A program made the translations under genes and the position numbers. Below, in pieces: positions 1 to 8,624 of a stretch of DNA of 64,000 bases. The stretch lies in the NCBI RefSeq assembly GCF_900100785.1, contig NZ_FNCP01000002.1, forward strand, positions 1 through 64,000. Direction: 5' to 3'. Within the stretch, counting starts at the first letter, position 1. Every line of letters begins with the position of its first letter. The DNA is from Desulfosporosinus hippei DSM 8344 (GTDB lineage: Bacteria > Bacillota > Desulfitobacteriia > Desulfitobacteriales > Desulfitobacteriaceae). The notes beneath the pieces were generated by a model, which was not told the origin of the DNA, searched no databases, and saw only the letters and a program-made list of their open reading frames with translations.

Positions 1-81
1 TTTAGTTGTTCCCGGTATGCGAGTATCTTCTCTGAACTGGACGACTCGGGCTTTGCCCGAGCCTGTAATAGCAACGTACAT
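1..81 (-). mobile_element. IS1634-like transposase, 5' end only
   Basis: The first 27 codons of a protein run off the left edge. They read MYVAITGSGKARVVQFREDT followed by RIPGTTK, which resembles the N-terminus of IS1634-family (DDE) transposases as I remember them. The ATG at 81-79 is preceded by GGAGGG at close spacing; an in-frame ATG at 117 would add 12 residues. The catalytic part lies outside the window, so whether the element is intact cannot be judged. I could not locate its terminal inverted repeat between 82 and 310. Confidence 0.5.
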
Positions 82-312
82 CGAGCCCTCCGAATTAAAG
101 AAATTGTATAAATCCATTATACCATGAGTCGAGCAAAAAAGGAATGAAATAACAGGATATAACAGGACAAAATAATTTAACAATTTTAAGGGTAAAAATA
201 CCCCGAAATCCGCTATATTAAGCGATTCTCAGGGTTCAAATTCCTCTATTTTGTTAAGAAACTCCTAAAGTCAGGAGATATCTATAGTATGTAACCTGCA
301 TTAAAAATACCA

Positions 313-353
313 AAAAGTCATTGCAACTTCTTAATAAGTAGGCAATGACTTTT
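313..353 (-). terminator. Terminator of the TetR-type gene
   Basis: Perfect 12-bp inverted repeat (AAAAGTCATTGC, 313-324, with its complement at 342-353). Read on the minus strand it is followed by a T-rich tract, just downstream of the regulator stop at 367. The rest of 82-312 shows nothing else I recognise. Confidence 0.6.
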
Positions 354-366
354 GACTTTGCCTCCA

Positions 367-1146
367 TTATGTCTTTTCTATTAATATTGTATTAAATAGA
401 AGGTCAAGCACACTATTTTTTATCTGTACCTTTATATCAAGGGATGGGTCTATTTTACTAAAAAAGTCGAGCCCGTTTAATGTTGCCAATACAACGATTG
501 CAACACCTTTGACATCTAGGTCACTGCGGAAAATACCGCTTTTAATACCAGCTTTGAGAACGATTATAAAACGTTCAACGAAAAAATGATGGATGTCTTT
601 TGAACATTGATCTATCTTTTTATTGTATTGTAGTTGATTATATGCTTCTGAAAACAAAGAATTTGGATAAGGGTTGCTTATATAATTACAAAAACCAGTA
701 ATATAAACTTTCAAGGTTTCCACTGGATTTTCAACATTTAATAAAATTCTTCCTGCCTCTCGCTTAATCATTTCGGTTTCATGTTCAATACAATATTCGA
801 GGAGTTCCTCTTTAGATTTAAAATATTTATACAGTGTTGTTCGCTGAAGTCCTGCAGCCTTTGCTATCTCATCCATATCAATTCTGGTGTAACCTTTTTT
901 AGCGAATCTTTCTCGGGCCTTCTCAATAATTACTTCCCTCTCATCAATGATTGGTACCCTACAGCCTTCTTGTTTTAGTTCATCAATTAAAATACTTTTA
1001 GAAGAAAATATTTCATAAAAAGTTCTTTTACTAATATTACATTTTTTTGCTAGATTTAAGACCGTAAGCTTATCTATCCCCTCAGTTGCGATAATTATTT
1101 TGGCACATTCAAGTATTCTTTTCCTAGACAATTCTTTTTTATCCAA
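367..1146 (-). CDS. TetR/AcrR-type regulator with two tandem HTH domains
   Basis: A 259-residue DNA-binding repressor candidate. Two TetR-like helix-turn-helix domains lie in series: about residues 7-58 (SRKRILECAK... SKRTFYEIFSSKS) and about 70-122 (ARERFAKKGY... RTTLYKYFKSKEELL). A single C-terminal ligand/dimer domain follows (about 123-259). Typical TetR proteins are about 200 residues with one HTH, so the extra N-terminal HTH explains the length. I chose the TTG at 1146 because GAGGGAG lies 8 nt upstream; the open frame continues to a TTG at 1305 without a ribosome site. Target genes are not evident: the neighbours are an IS end and a riboswitch-controlled cheY. Family is sure; ligand unknown. 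Confidence 0.8.
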   Translation of the reverse strand: MDKKELSRKRILECAKIIIATEGIDKLTVLNLAKKCNISKRTFYEIFSSKSILIDELKQEGCRVPIIDEREVIIEKARERFAKKGYTRIDMDEIAKAAGLQRTTLYKYFKSKEELLEYCIEHETEMIKREAGRILLNVENPVETLKVYITGFCNYISNPYPNSLFSEAYNQLQYNKKIDQCSKDIHHFFVERFIIVLKAGIKSGIFRSDLDVKGVAIVVLATLNGLDFFSKIDPSLDIKVQIKNSVLDLLFNTILIEKT

Positions 1147-1483
1147 TCGCTTAACTCCCTCAATATATATGGCCTTCTGGTAATTCCTTAAAATTCCAGA
1201 CAAAGTGTATTCATTATGAATTATAATCAAAAACGGAGAATTGGGCAAATACCGAAAAACACCAATTTTTATAAGAGTAAATGAATTGCTGTTTCCAATA
1301 CTCAAGGTAATGGAAGTAATTCACCATATTGACAGGTATAAATAAAGGTAATATACTAAACAATGTGTTGAAATAAGTACCACAGAATCCTTTTTTAGAA
1401 TAATAATCTATATTAAATTCAAGGCAGATCGCTCAGCGATTGAATATAAAGTAAGTTCAGCTTTGTTTACGTCAAAATTTCAC
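1147..1483. other. Intergenic region between tetR-like gene and riboswitch
   Basis: AT-rich and without a convincing ORF. It should carry the promoters of both flanking transcription units, but I cannot point to a clean sigma-A promoter. The in-frame extension of the regulator ORF to 1305 lacks a ribosome binding site and family similarity. Confidence 0.4.
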
Positions 1484-1580
1484 AAACGCTTGATAAAGGC
1501 AAACTTAGCGAAAGCTAAGGACGCAAAGCCACGGGTCTTCTACTAAAAGTAATGATCGCCGGGCTACCAAGGGGAACTTT
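1484..1580 (+). ncRNA. Cyclic di-GMP-I (GEMM) riboswitch aptamer
   Basis: The stretch contains the conserved GEMM blocks GGCAAAC, a GAAA-capped hairpin (TTAGC GAAA GCTAA), GGACGCAAAGCC, and ATGATCGCCGGGCTACC. The AGCC (about 1527-1530) can pair with the GGCT of CGGGCTACC, and this pairing covaries with the two related aptamers at 54.1 and 56.2 kb. It lies directly upstream of an intrinsic terminator and a cheY gene, so it probably switches transcription of the response regulator according to c-di-GMP. Confidence 0.88.
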
Positions 1581-1582
1581 TA

Positions 1583-1610
1583 AGCCAACCCGTTGAGGAT
1601 GGCTTTTTTA
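1583..1610 (+). terminator. Riboswitch expression-platform terminator
   Basis: AGCCA...TGGCT stem with inner CC/GG pairs followed by six T, immediately 3' of the aptamer and 37 nt before the cheY start codon. This fits transcription attenuation. Confidence 0.7.
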
Positions 1611-1646
1611 TTTGAGCTATTCGTCGGAAGAGAGGAAAGATAAATT

Positions 1647-2006
1647 ATGCGAATTCTTGTTGTGGATGATTCCTTATTTATGCGCAATATAGTTCGTTCG
1701 GTATTGGAAAGAGCAGGACATCAAGTTATTGGAGAGGCTACAAATGGCCAAGAGGCAATCTATAAATACATGGACTTAAATCCTGAACTGGTAATCATGG
1801 ATATCACTATGCCGATATTAAACGGCATAGAATCATTAAAAGAGATTCTCCGTTATAATTCCACAGCAAAAGTATTGATGTGTTCTGCAATGGGTCAAAC
1901 AACTATGATTAAAGAAAGTATCGAGTCGGGGGCAAAAGGCTTTATCACAAAGCCTTTTGATGCGGAATTAATATTAAGAGAAATTGAAAGTATATCTTAT
2001 AAATAG
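1647..2006 (+). CDS. CheY-like single-domain response regulator
   Basis: A 119-residue receiver domain without output domain. Acidic pocket residues are in VVDDS near residues 5-9, the phospho-acceptor Asp in VIMDITMP (about residue 52), the Thr/Ser site in MCSAMG and the conserved Lys in ITKPFD. GAGAGGAAAG upstream of ATG is a good ribosome site. No kinase gene is adjacent in the same unit. The c-di-GMP riboswitch in its leader suggests that the second messenger sets its level, perhaps linking c-di-GMP to motility or another CheY-type output. The exact partner (flagellar switch or kinase) cannot be read from sequence. Confidence 0.88.
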   Translation: MRILVVDDSLFMRNIVRSVLERAGHQVIGEATNGQEAIYKYMDLNPELVIMDITMPILNGIESLKEILRYNSTAKVLMCSAMGQTTMIKESIESGAKGFITKPFDAELILREIESISYK

Positions 2007-2047
2007 TAGAAGGGCGAATCTGCCAAAGAATGCTAGTCGTTTTGAGA

Positions 2048-2080
2048 AACTCACAATCCCATCAGGGATGTGAGTTTTTT
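2048..2080 (+). terminator. Terminator of cheY unit
   Basis: Stem AACTCACAATCCC / GGGATGTGAGTT with ATCA loop followed by six T. Confidence 0.85.
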
Positions 2081-2152
2081 CTTGGAAAAAAATCAACCGG
2101 GTATGAAATAAATAGAAAAAGAGTTTTTTGGAACTTTATTAGTGTTTAGGTA

Positions 2153-2197
2153 TTTTTTAAGAAGTTCTTAAGAAATAGATTAGGATTTTCGTAAGAT
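2153..2197 (+). promoter_or_regulatory. Direct repeats, probable OmpR-type regulator box
   Basis: TTAAGAA at 2157-2163 and 2168-2174 (11-nt phasing), and a degenerate GTAAGAT at 2191-2197, a further two turns on. Direct repeats on one helical face are the usual binding pattern of OmpR/PhoB-family regulators, and this lies 80-120 nt upstream of such a gene. Autoregulation is inferred. Confidence 0.45.
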
Positions 2198-2275
2198 TTA
2201 GTTGATATCATTATCTAAAGTAAATAATAAGGGTGTGATATGATTGTATAGATTTATATGTAGGAGTGATACATC

Positions 2276-2962
2276 TTGAATATCCTAGTTTGTGACGATG
2301 ATAAAGAAATATCGGATGCTATAAAAATTTATTTAGAAAATGAAGGATATAAAATATTTAAAGCGACTAATGGCCTAGAAGCATTGGAAGTCATAGAGGA
2401 AATTGAAGTACATCTGGTAATTATGGATATTATGATGCCCCGAATGGATGGTCTAAGAGCAACAATGAAGATCAGAGAAGATAAGAATATACCGGTGATA
2501 ATGCTCTCAGCAAAATCTGAGGATACTGACAAGATAATTGGGTTAAATATGGGAGCCGATGATTATATCACTAAGCCATTTAACCCTTTAGAATTAATTG
2601 CCAGGGTGAAGTCACAACTTAGACGATATACAACTCTAGGGAGTCTGGAAACCAAAACTAATGTCTATAAAACAGGTGGACTTGTAATAGATGATGAGTT
2701 GAAGACTGTAACAGTTGATGGTGATGAAGTAAAATTAACTCCCGTTCAGTACAAAATGCTAAAGCTGTTGACTGCTAATGCTGGAAGAGTGTTTTCCATT
2801 GATGAAATATATGAAAAGGTATGGAAAGAAACGGCCTTTTGTCCGGAAAATACTGTGGCAGTTCATATCAGAAAAATTAGAGAAAAGATTGAAATAAATC
2901 CTAAAGAACCTAAATACTTAAAGGTGGTGTGGGGAATTGGATATAAAGTGGAGAAACTATAG
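2276..2962 (+). CDS. OmpR/PhoB-family response regulator
   Basis: 228 residues. The N-terminal receiver has CDDD near residue 7, the phospho-Asp in VIMDIMMPRMDG (about residue 52), SAK, and the TKPFNPLEL lysine. The C-terminal winged helix (about 130-226) has LTPVQYKMLKLL and the recognition region NTVAVHIRKIREKIE. The start is TTG, 9 nt after TAGGAGTG. The downstream kinase overlaps its 3' end by 26 nt, so the two are translationally linked. Sequence style is close to VanR-like regulators of Firmicutes, but no resistance genes follow, so the stimulus is unknown. Confidence 0.9.
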   Translation: MNILVCDDDKEISDAIKIYLENEGYKIFKATNGLEALEVIEEIEVHLVIMDIMMPRMDGLRATMKIREDKNIPVIMLSAKSEDTDKIIGLNMGADDYITKPFNPLELIARVKSQLRRYTTLGSLETKTNVYKTGGLVIDDELKTVTVDGDEVKLTPVQYKMLKLLTANAGRVFSIDEIYEKVWKETAFCPENTVAVHIRKIREKIEINPKEPKYLKVVWGIGYKVEKL

Positions 2963-5009
2963 TCATTCAGTGGTAGCTAAGGCTGTGGCTTTTATAATCG
3001 TGATCCTCTGTTTGACTAGTTCTCTAACAATATTTGCAAATATTGTTATTCTGCATAATGAAGATTTTGATATTGTTTTTGAAGAAAGTTATTATCAAGG
3101 TAAGGATTACTTGAGCAACTGCTCAGGAGTCATTGAAAATATCAAGAAGGTGCAAAAATATAAGAGCAAAGAGAACATTTTAAATGGTGGGACTTTGACT
3201 GAAAATGTCATAGCAGAGCAAGAAGATAGATTATTTTGGGAGTTTCAATATAACTCAAAAAGCTATAATCCTAATTTAACGTCTGAGGAGAATCGTAAGA
3301 CATTCAGGGAAGTTTATGCTGATGAACTATTGCAAGCGAAGAATAGTCAAATCAAGCAAGATCTCAATGACTTTAATATGGCCCTGCAAAGATTAGCAGG
3401 ATACCAAGGCCTTGTTTATTATGCTAAGAATGGTGAAACGGAATTCTCTAACAGCACAGATAAAACCAAAGAATCCTTCAAAGCTTTTCCAGCCTATATG
3501 ATATTTGAGGGCTATGAAAATGAAGTATTTCCTCAAGAAGTTAACCAAAATACTCGGTATTACTGGCTTTCATCAAGTACAAATAATATAGAGCAACAAG
3601 ATGCTATTTATATCGCTTTTACTCAGGATTATTTGAATCCCAGAATTGTCGAATGGCAAGACAATAAGTTGTTGATAACAGATAGCCTCTATCAAATCGC
3701 TGCCCTGCTAATAGTATTATTTGTAGCTTTCATATATCTAATAGTTGTAATAGGAAGGAAACCCTATGACGATCAGGTGCATCTGAATTTCTTCAGCAGA
3801 ATCTTTAATGATTTCAACTTAGTTATGTGCATTTTGCTGGTCGCTATATGGGCACTGGTCATCTCTGAATCAGAGCAGTTTAAAAGCCTTAACCTTATAT
3901 TTCTAATAACTTTATTTACTGCAAGCTTAGGTCTATTATTGCTTCTTTCTTTAGTAACTCATTTTAAAAACCGGACGCTTATCAAGAACACTTTAATCTA
4001 TAAAATATTTCATAAACTATTTACCTTCTTCAGAGATATCTATAATAGTGGAAGTGCAGGTGTAAAGGTTGTCTTAATCGTTATAGGCTATCCAATAATC
4101 GTAGCCATAACATTTTTTATGTTTCCGATAACTCTTGGGGCAGCAGCCTGGATAGCGCATAAAAAAGTTAAGGAATTTAACGCTATAAAACAAGGCGTGA
4201 AAAGGGTAAAAGACGGAGATCTCCACTTCAGCATAAACGCTAACGGAAATGGAGAGTTTGCTAAGCTTGCGGCAGATATTAACAGTATCGCCGACGGGCT
4301 ATCTAAAGCGGTTGAAAACGAGATCAAAAGTGAACGGTTAAAAACAGAATTAATCACTAATGTCTCCCATGACATTCGAACCCCCTTAACTTCAATCATT
4401 ACCTATGTTGACTTATTAAAACACGAAAAGGATCAATCAAAGGTAGATAATTATTTAGAAATAATCGATCAGAAGTCACAAAGGTTAAAAGTACTAACAG
4501 AGGATTTGTTTGAAGCGGCTAAAGCATCAAGTGGGAATATTCAGGTTAACTTCGAAGAAATTGATCTTATGTCTTTAATAACCCAAGGGTTAGGCGAGCT
4601 TGATGACAAAATCCAAGAGAGTGAGTTAGAATTCAAAATCAGTCATCCAAAGGAAAGACTGGTCGTTAAAGCCGACGGGAAGCTATTGTGGCGAGCTATT
4701 GAAAATTTGTTATCAAATATATTTAAATACGCCCTGCAAGGGTCAAGAGTCTATATCGATGTTACCAATGTAGGAACTGTAGCAACACTAACTATTAAAA
4801 ATATATCGGCCTATGAACTAAATATCTCTTCTGACGAGCTTATGGAGCGATTTAAAAGAGGGGATGAATCTAGGAGCAGTCAAGGCAGCGGGTTGGGATT
4901 ATCAATTGCTAAGAGTTTGCTGGAAATTCAAAGAGGAGGTTTTAATATTGAGATAGATGGGGATTTATTTAAAGCAATAATTCAAATGCCCCTTGTACAA
5001 AGGAATTAA
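2937..5009 (+). CDS. Membrane sensor histidine kinase, partner of the upstream regulator
   Basis: A 690-residue kinase. One N-terminal membrane segment (about 14-40) is followed by a roughly 210-residue extracellular sensor. Four further membrane segments lie at about 250-275, 290-308, 318-342 and 376-405, then a HAMP-like linker. The phosphorylated His is in NVSHDIRTPLTS, followed by a HATPase_c domain with N box ENLLSNIFKYAL and G box GSGLGLSIAKSL. The start is taken as the TTG at 2937 inside the upstream gene; a GTG about 30 nt later is possible. The polytopic segment between sensor and HAMP is larger than in simple two-TM kinases. Signal unknown. Confidence 0.88.
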   Translation: MDIKWRNYSHSVVAKAVAFIIVILCLTSSLTIFANIVILHNEDFDIVFEESYYQGKDYLSNCSGVIENIKKVQKYKSKENILNGGTLTENVIAEQEDRLFWEFQYNSKSYNPNLTSEENRKTFREVYADELLQAKNSQIKQDLNDFNMALQRLAGYQGLVYYAKNGETEFSNSTDKTKESFKAFPAYMIFEGYENEVFPQEVNQNTRYYWLSSSTNNIEQQDAIYIAFTQDYLNPRIVEWQDNKLLITDSLYQIAALLIVLFVAFIYLIVVIGRKPYDDQVHLNFFSRIFNDFNLVMCILLVAIWALVISESEQFKSLNLIFLITLFTASLGLLLLLSLVTHFKNRTLIKNTLIYKIFHKLFTFFRDIYNSGSAGVKVVLIVIGYPIIVAITFFMFPITLGAAAWIAHKKVKEFNAIKQGVKRVKDGDLHFSINANGNGEFAKLAADINSIADGLSKAVENEIKSERLKTELITNVSHDIRTPLTSIITYVDLLKHEKDQSKVDNYLEIIDQKSQRLKVLTEDLFEAAKASSGNIQVNFEEIDLMSLITQGLGELDDKIQESELEFKISHPKERLVVKADGKLLWRAIENLLSNIFKYALQGSRVYIDVTNVGTVATLTIKNISAYELNISSDELMERFKRGDESRSSQGSGLGLSIAKSLLEIQRGGFNIEIDGDLFKAIIQMPLVQRN

Positions 5010-5031
5010 ATTATTAAATCGACAATATAAA

Positions 5032-5069
5032 AGTAGAGGGCAGCAAACTTCAGTTTGCTGCCCTCTACT
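5032..5069. terminator. Perfect 18-bp inverted repeat, probably bidirectional terminator
   Basis: An 18-bp perfect inverted repeat with a 2-nt loop (5032-5049 / 5052-5069) lies between the converging kinase and MerR-type gene. T-rich sequence follows it on the minus strand; the plus side has no T run. Confidence 0.65.
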
Positions 5070-5156
5070 CTATAAGGGTTATATGCAATAATTATAAAAT
5101 ACTCTGATTTAGCAGAAAGGAATCTAAATAATATATCTAGTGTTCAAGTAGATTAC

Positions 5157-5525
5157 TTAGGTGGGTATATTACAGCCGGTGTCATACATTTTAAGTTTAA
5201 AATCGATAATTTTGAGGTTTTCTCTTAAATCAGCCATGTGCTTTAGAACCTCTTTGCGGTGATCGAGAAACAATTGCCGACGAATTTCTAAAGTCTCATC
5301 ACCTTGCAGACACCATTCGATATATTGCTTAATTTGTTTTATAGGCATTCCGGTATTTTTCAAACAGCAAATGAGCTTTAACCACTCTAGGTCACTATCA
5401 GAAAACTCTCTGATTCCAGATTTGCTGCGATCAACAAAAGGAAGCAGACCCTCTTTGTCATAATAACGTATTGTATGTGCAGTTAGGTCGAATTTCTCAG
5501 CGACTTGACTGATGGTGTAACTCAT
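5157..5525 (-). CDS. MerR-family transcriptional regulator
   Basis: 122 residues. The N-terminal winged HTH reads MSYTISQVAEKFDLTAHTIR followed by YYDKEGLLP, a classic MerR signature. A wing (GIREFSDSDLEWL) and a helical dimerisation region to about residue 110 follow. No conserved cysteine pair of metal-sensing MerR proteins is present; the protein resembles the AdhR/TipA-like group. AGAGGAG precedes the ATG. It is divergent from the MFS exporter at 5704, which it probably controls through the dyad between them. Confidence 0.88.
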   Translation of the reverse strand: MSYTISQVAEKFDLTAHTIRYYDKEGLLPFVDRSKSGIREFSDSDLEWLKLICCLKNTGMPIKQIKQYIEWCLQGDETLEIRRQLFLDHRKEVLKHMADLRENLKIIDFKLKMYDTGCNIPT

Positions 5526-5562
5526 AGTAATTCTCCTCTAAGGTTCCTTAATAACAAAAAAA

Positions 5563-5579
5563 TTTAGCTTAGAGCTAAA
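5563..5579. promoter_or_regulatory. Palindrome TTTAGCT-TAG-AGCTAAA, probable MerR operator
   Basis: A 7-3-7 perfect dyad in the 178-bp gap between the divergent merR-like and MFS genes. On the minus strand it sits inside CTTGAAGTTTAGCTCTAAG, the layout typical of MerR-regulated promoters. Assignment is by position and shape only. Confidence 0.5.
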
Positions 5580-5703
5580 CTTCAAGTTTTTTTTCAGTAT
5601 AAACTACTTAATATTGAATTACAATCAGTTTAGTAATACAGTGATAGAAGCCGAGTCAATAAACTAAAATTGAATGCTTTTATGAAGGGGCCAGGAGATT
5701 GAT

Positions 5704-6900
5704 TTGAAGAATATCGATGCTGGACAAAATCATTTTGAATTAAGTAATTCTTTGGTGTTAATAATGGCTATAGCCAGTGGTATAACTGTGTCTAATTTAT
5801 ATTATAGTCAGCCGTTACTTGTAGAAATTGCGGAAAGCTTTCATGTAACTCAGGTTAGTGTTGGTTTTGTGGCTATGCTCACTCAGATCGGATATGCCCT
5901 AGGTATGCTGAGTATTTTGCCTTTAGCGGATATTAAGGAAAAAAGGTTTTTGATTGTTTCTATGCTGCTGTGTTCTGCTTGTGCATTGTTAGCTATGTAT
6001 TTTTCTTTTAATATAACTGTGATTTCCATTGCATCCTTTGCTGTTGGCTTTACGTCTGTGGTTCCTCAGCTAATTGTTCCCTTTGCTGCACAGTTAGCCA
6101 ATCCCCAAGAGAGAGGGAAGATCATCGGATCTGTTATGAGCGGCCTATTTATTGGTATATTGGTATCGCGTACTTTCAGTGGCCTTATAGGTGAATATTG
6201 GGGATGGAGAATTGTCTACTTAATTGCAGCAGCCTTAATGATTATTCTGGCTATTTTCTTAAGCAGAATGCTGCCTTTATGTCCCCCTACTTCAAGTATG
6301 AAATATCAAGAATTGTTCAAATCTATGGTGAATCTGACCAAAAGTCTTCCGGTATTAAGGGAGGCATCTTTGAATGGAGCGCTGATGTTCGCCTCCTTCA
6401 GTGCCTTTTGGACATCATTAGTCTTCTTGCTTGAGAGTTCACACTATAATATGGGAGCTGATGCTGCCGGTCTCTTTGGATTAGTCGGTGTGACCGGCGC
6501 AATGGCTGCTCCGATCGTTGGCAGGATAGCAGACAAACGAAGCCCAAAATTTACAGTGGTAATCGGCATGATCTCAGTAACAATAGCTTATATTTGTTTT
6601 ATTACTTTAGGGTTTAAATTATGGGGATTGATTATTGGAGTGGTATTTCTTGATTTAGGAGTTCAGTCTTGTCAGATTTCCAATCAGGCTAGAGTGCATT
6701 CTCTTAACGATGAAGCACGTAACAGACTAAATACAGTTTACATGGTCTCATACTTTAGCGGAGGTGCCCTGGGATCCTATCTGGGATCATACAGCTATGC
6801 CCATTTTGGGTGGTATGGAGTTTGCAGTTTGGGACTACTAACTCAACTAATAGCCTTTATAGCTCTCAAGACCTATAAAGCAAAGCCACATATATTCTAA
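5704..6900 (+). CDS. MFS transporter (exporter type)
   Basis: 398 residues with about 12 hydrophobic segments. The MFS loop motif after TM2 is degenerate (LPLADIKEKRFLI), and the C-terminal half contains PIVGRIADKRSPK. The start is TTG with AGGAG 7 nt upstream. It is divergent from a MerR-family gene, a common arrangement for inducible efflux pumps. The YtdE/YdhP-like drug/arabinose efflux branch is my best guess from overall look (NLYYSQPLL near the first membrane segment); substrate is unknown. Confidence 0.82.
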   Translation: MKNIDAGQNHFELSNSLVLIMAIASGITVSNLYYSQPLLVEIAESFHVTQVSVGFVAMLTQIGYALGMLSILPLADIKEKRFLIVSMLLCSACALLAMYFSFNITVISIASFAVGFTSVVPQLIVPFAAQLANPQERGKIIGSVMSGLFIGILVSRTFSGLIGEYWGWRIVYLIAAALMIILAIFLSRMLPLCPPTSSMKYQELFKSMVNLTKSLPVLREASLNGALMFASFSAFWTSLVFLLESSHYNMGADAAGLFGLVGVTGAMAAPIVGRIADKRSPKFTVVIGMISVTIAYICFITLGFKLWGLIIGVVFLDLGVQSCQISNQARVHSLNDEARNRLNTVYMVSYFSGGALGSYLGSYSYAHFGWYGVCSLGLLTQLIAFIALKTYKAKPHIF

Positions 6901-7030
6901 ATGCAATACCCCCGATACTTAGTTAGTTCGTTAATCTTTCAAAGTGTTTTGTTTTAGCAACAGAAACAACACTAGAAATCATAATATTTGAAACAGTTAG
7001 AGAGTTTACGGAAATCCCCAATGGTCATAA

Positions 7031-7069
7031 AGGAGGCTCAGCGGAAAAAAGTGTACCGCTGAGCCTTCT
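7031..7069. terminator. Bidirectional terminator between convergent genes
   Basis: A 14-bp stem with one mismatch (AGGAGGCTCAGCGG with CCGCTGAGCCTTCT) between the MFS gene and the convergent DUF362 gene. Confidence 0.75.
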
Positions 7070-7085
7070 ACCGGTTTTATTCCTT

Positions 7086-8195
7086 TTAAATTGTAATTAA
7101 CTCATAGTCTTTAGTGCCTAGCCCCATTTCAACGGCATAGTCAATTGCCACTTTCCAGTCGGTGGTTGGGCTGACAGCGGTAAAATGATCATTATGTCCT
7201 GGGGAGGTTTTATCTAATATGCTGCCGGCCATAACGGGCTGAGAGTTTACAGCATCTGCACAAGCGGCATCGAGGGCTACCGGGTCGAAGGAGGCAAACA
7301 TACCTACATTTGGAACAATCGGGACATCGTTCTCAGAATGACAGTCGCAGAAAGGGGATACATCAATTACTAAACTGATGTGGAAGTGGGGACGCCCCTT
7401 CAGTACAGCCCAGGTGTATTCAGCAATCTTTTTATTCAATATTTCATTGGACTCTCCCCAATCAGCTTGAACAGCATCCGTTGGACATACACCAATACAG
7501 CGTCCGCAGCCGACACAATTTAGATGATTTATGTTAGCTTTGTGTTCTGTCACGGTTATGGCATTATGAGCGCAGATTTTTGTACATACACCGCAGCCGA
7601 CGCATTTCTTCTGAAAAACTTGGGGTTTTCCGCTGCTGTGCATTTCCATTTTGCCGGCGCGGGAACCGCAACCCATCCCAATATTTTTTAAGGCACCGCC
7701 AAAACCGGTTAGTTCATGTCCCTTGAAATGGTTCAGAGAAATGAATACATCGGCATCCATAATAGCTTGCCCAATCTTTGCTTCTTTCACATAGTTACCG
7801 CCTTCAACGGGAATCAAAGCCTCGTCGGTACCTTTCAAGCCATCGGCAATCAGTACATGACAACCTGTAGAAAAAGGAGAAAAGCCATTGAGGTAAGCTG
7901 AATCCAGATGGTCAAGAGCATTCTTTCTGCCACCCACATATAAGGTGTTACAATCAGTCAGAAAGGGTTTTCCGCCGAGTTCCTTCACAATATCCACCAC
8001 AGTCTTGGCAAAATTTGGTCTTAGATAGGATAAGTTTCCCGGTTCTCCAAAATGAATTTTGATTGCGGCGTATTTTTTCTCAAAATCAATTTGATTCATT
8101 CCTGCAGTTTTGATCAGCCGGCTTAACTTCTGCTGCAAATTTTCTTTCATGGTCACGTGCATATCCGTAAAATACACCTTTGATTTTTCCAACAT
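7086..8195 (-). CDS. DUF362-domain protein with two [4Fe-4S] motifs
   Basis: 369 residues. A DUF362 region (about 1-175 and 240-330) surrounds a ferredoxin-like insert with two motifs, CVGCGVCTKICAHNAI and CVGCGRCIGVCPTDAV, predicting two [4Fe-4S] clusters. No signal peptide, so cytoplasmic. I chose the ATG at 8195 because GGAGG lies 5 nt upstream; the open frame extends 17 codons further without one. DUF362 proteins are widespread in anaerobes and their reaction is not established. The gene stands alone between two other units, so context adds nothing. Confidence 0.85.
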   Translation of the reverse strand: MLEKSKVYFTDMHVTMKENLQQKLSRLIKTAGMNQIDFEKKYAAIKIHFGEPGNLSYLRPNFAKTVVDIVKELGGKPFLTDCNTLYVGGRKNALDHLDSAYLNGFSPFSTGCHVLIADGLKGTDEALIPVEGGNYVKEAKIGQAIMDADVFISLNHFKGHELTGFGGALKNIGMGCGSRAGKMEMHSSGKPQVFQKKCVGCGVCTKICAHNAITVTEHKANINHLNCVGCGRCIGVCPTDAVQADWGESNEILNKKIAEYTWAVLKGRPHFHISLVIDVSPFCDCHSENDVPIVPNVGMFASFDPVALDAACADAVNSQPVMAGSILDKTSPGHNDHFTAVSPTTDWKVAIDYAVEMGLGTKDYELITI

Positions 8196-8624
8196 AATAA
8201 CCTCCAAGAAATTTGATTCGTTAAGTGTACCTAAAGGATTAATCATTGAATTAGATTAATGGGATAATCATATGTCATCCTTATTTTAGCATAAACCTTT
8301 GAGCATACTTTAAGTCAAGCAGAAATTTTCTTAAAAATAAACCTGAAAATTATACCATTCAATGATATTATTCTTAGAGTTAATGAGTGATTCTCTCATT
8401 TGAGAGAGTAAAGATTAGAATTTTAAATATATTTAGTAAGAGCAAGAGATCTCGCGTTGAAGGTGAGGGGCTTCTTGCTCTTTTCTCTACGTATCAATCC
8501 AAAATATAACAATTACCGACAGATTTACCGAAGGAGATTGAACGATAAATGTTGAATCACTACACTAAAGTAAAGAAGTAGGCAGCATTGGATTTTTTTA
8601 TTCTTGCAGGAAGGAATCAGAGCA
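8196..8624 (+). other. Long leader/intergenic region with two hairpins
   Basis: This 429-nt gap holds a perfect small hairpin (TCTCTCA TT TGAGAGA, 8392-8407) and a terminator-like hairpin at 8438-8482. The kinase ribosome site AGGAAGGA follows near 8610. It may be a regulated leader, but I recognise no known riboswitch consensus. A 10-codon ORF at about 8549 is too weak to call. Confidence 0.35.
8438..8482 (+). terminator. Terminator-like hairpin upstream of hybrid kinase
   Basis: AAGAGCAAGA (8438-8447) pairs with TCTTGCTCTT (8473-8482), followed by a short T/C-rich tract. It could be an attenuator in the kinase leader. Confidence 0.5.

Noticed and set aside
8549-8581. 10-codon leader peptide ORF before the hybrid kinase
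   Set aside because: Ribosome site is poorly spaced and the peptide has no regulatory codon run.
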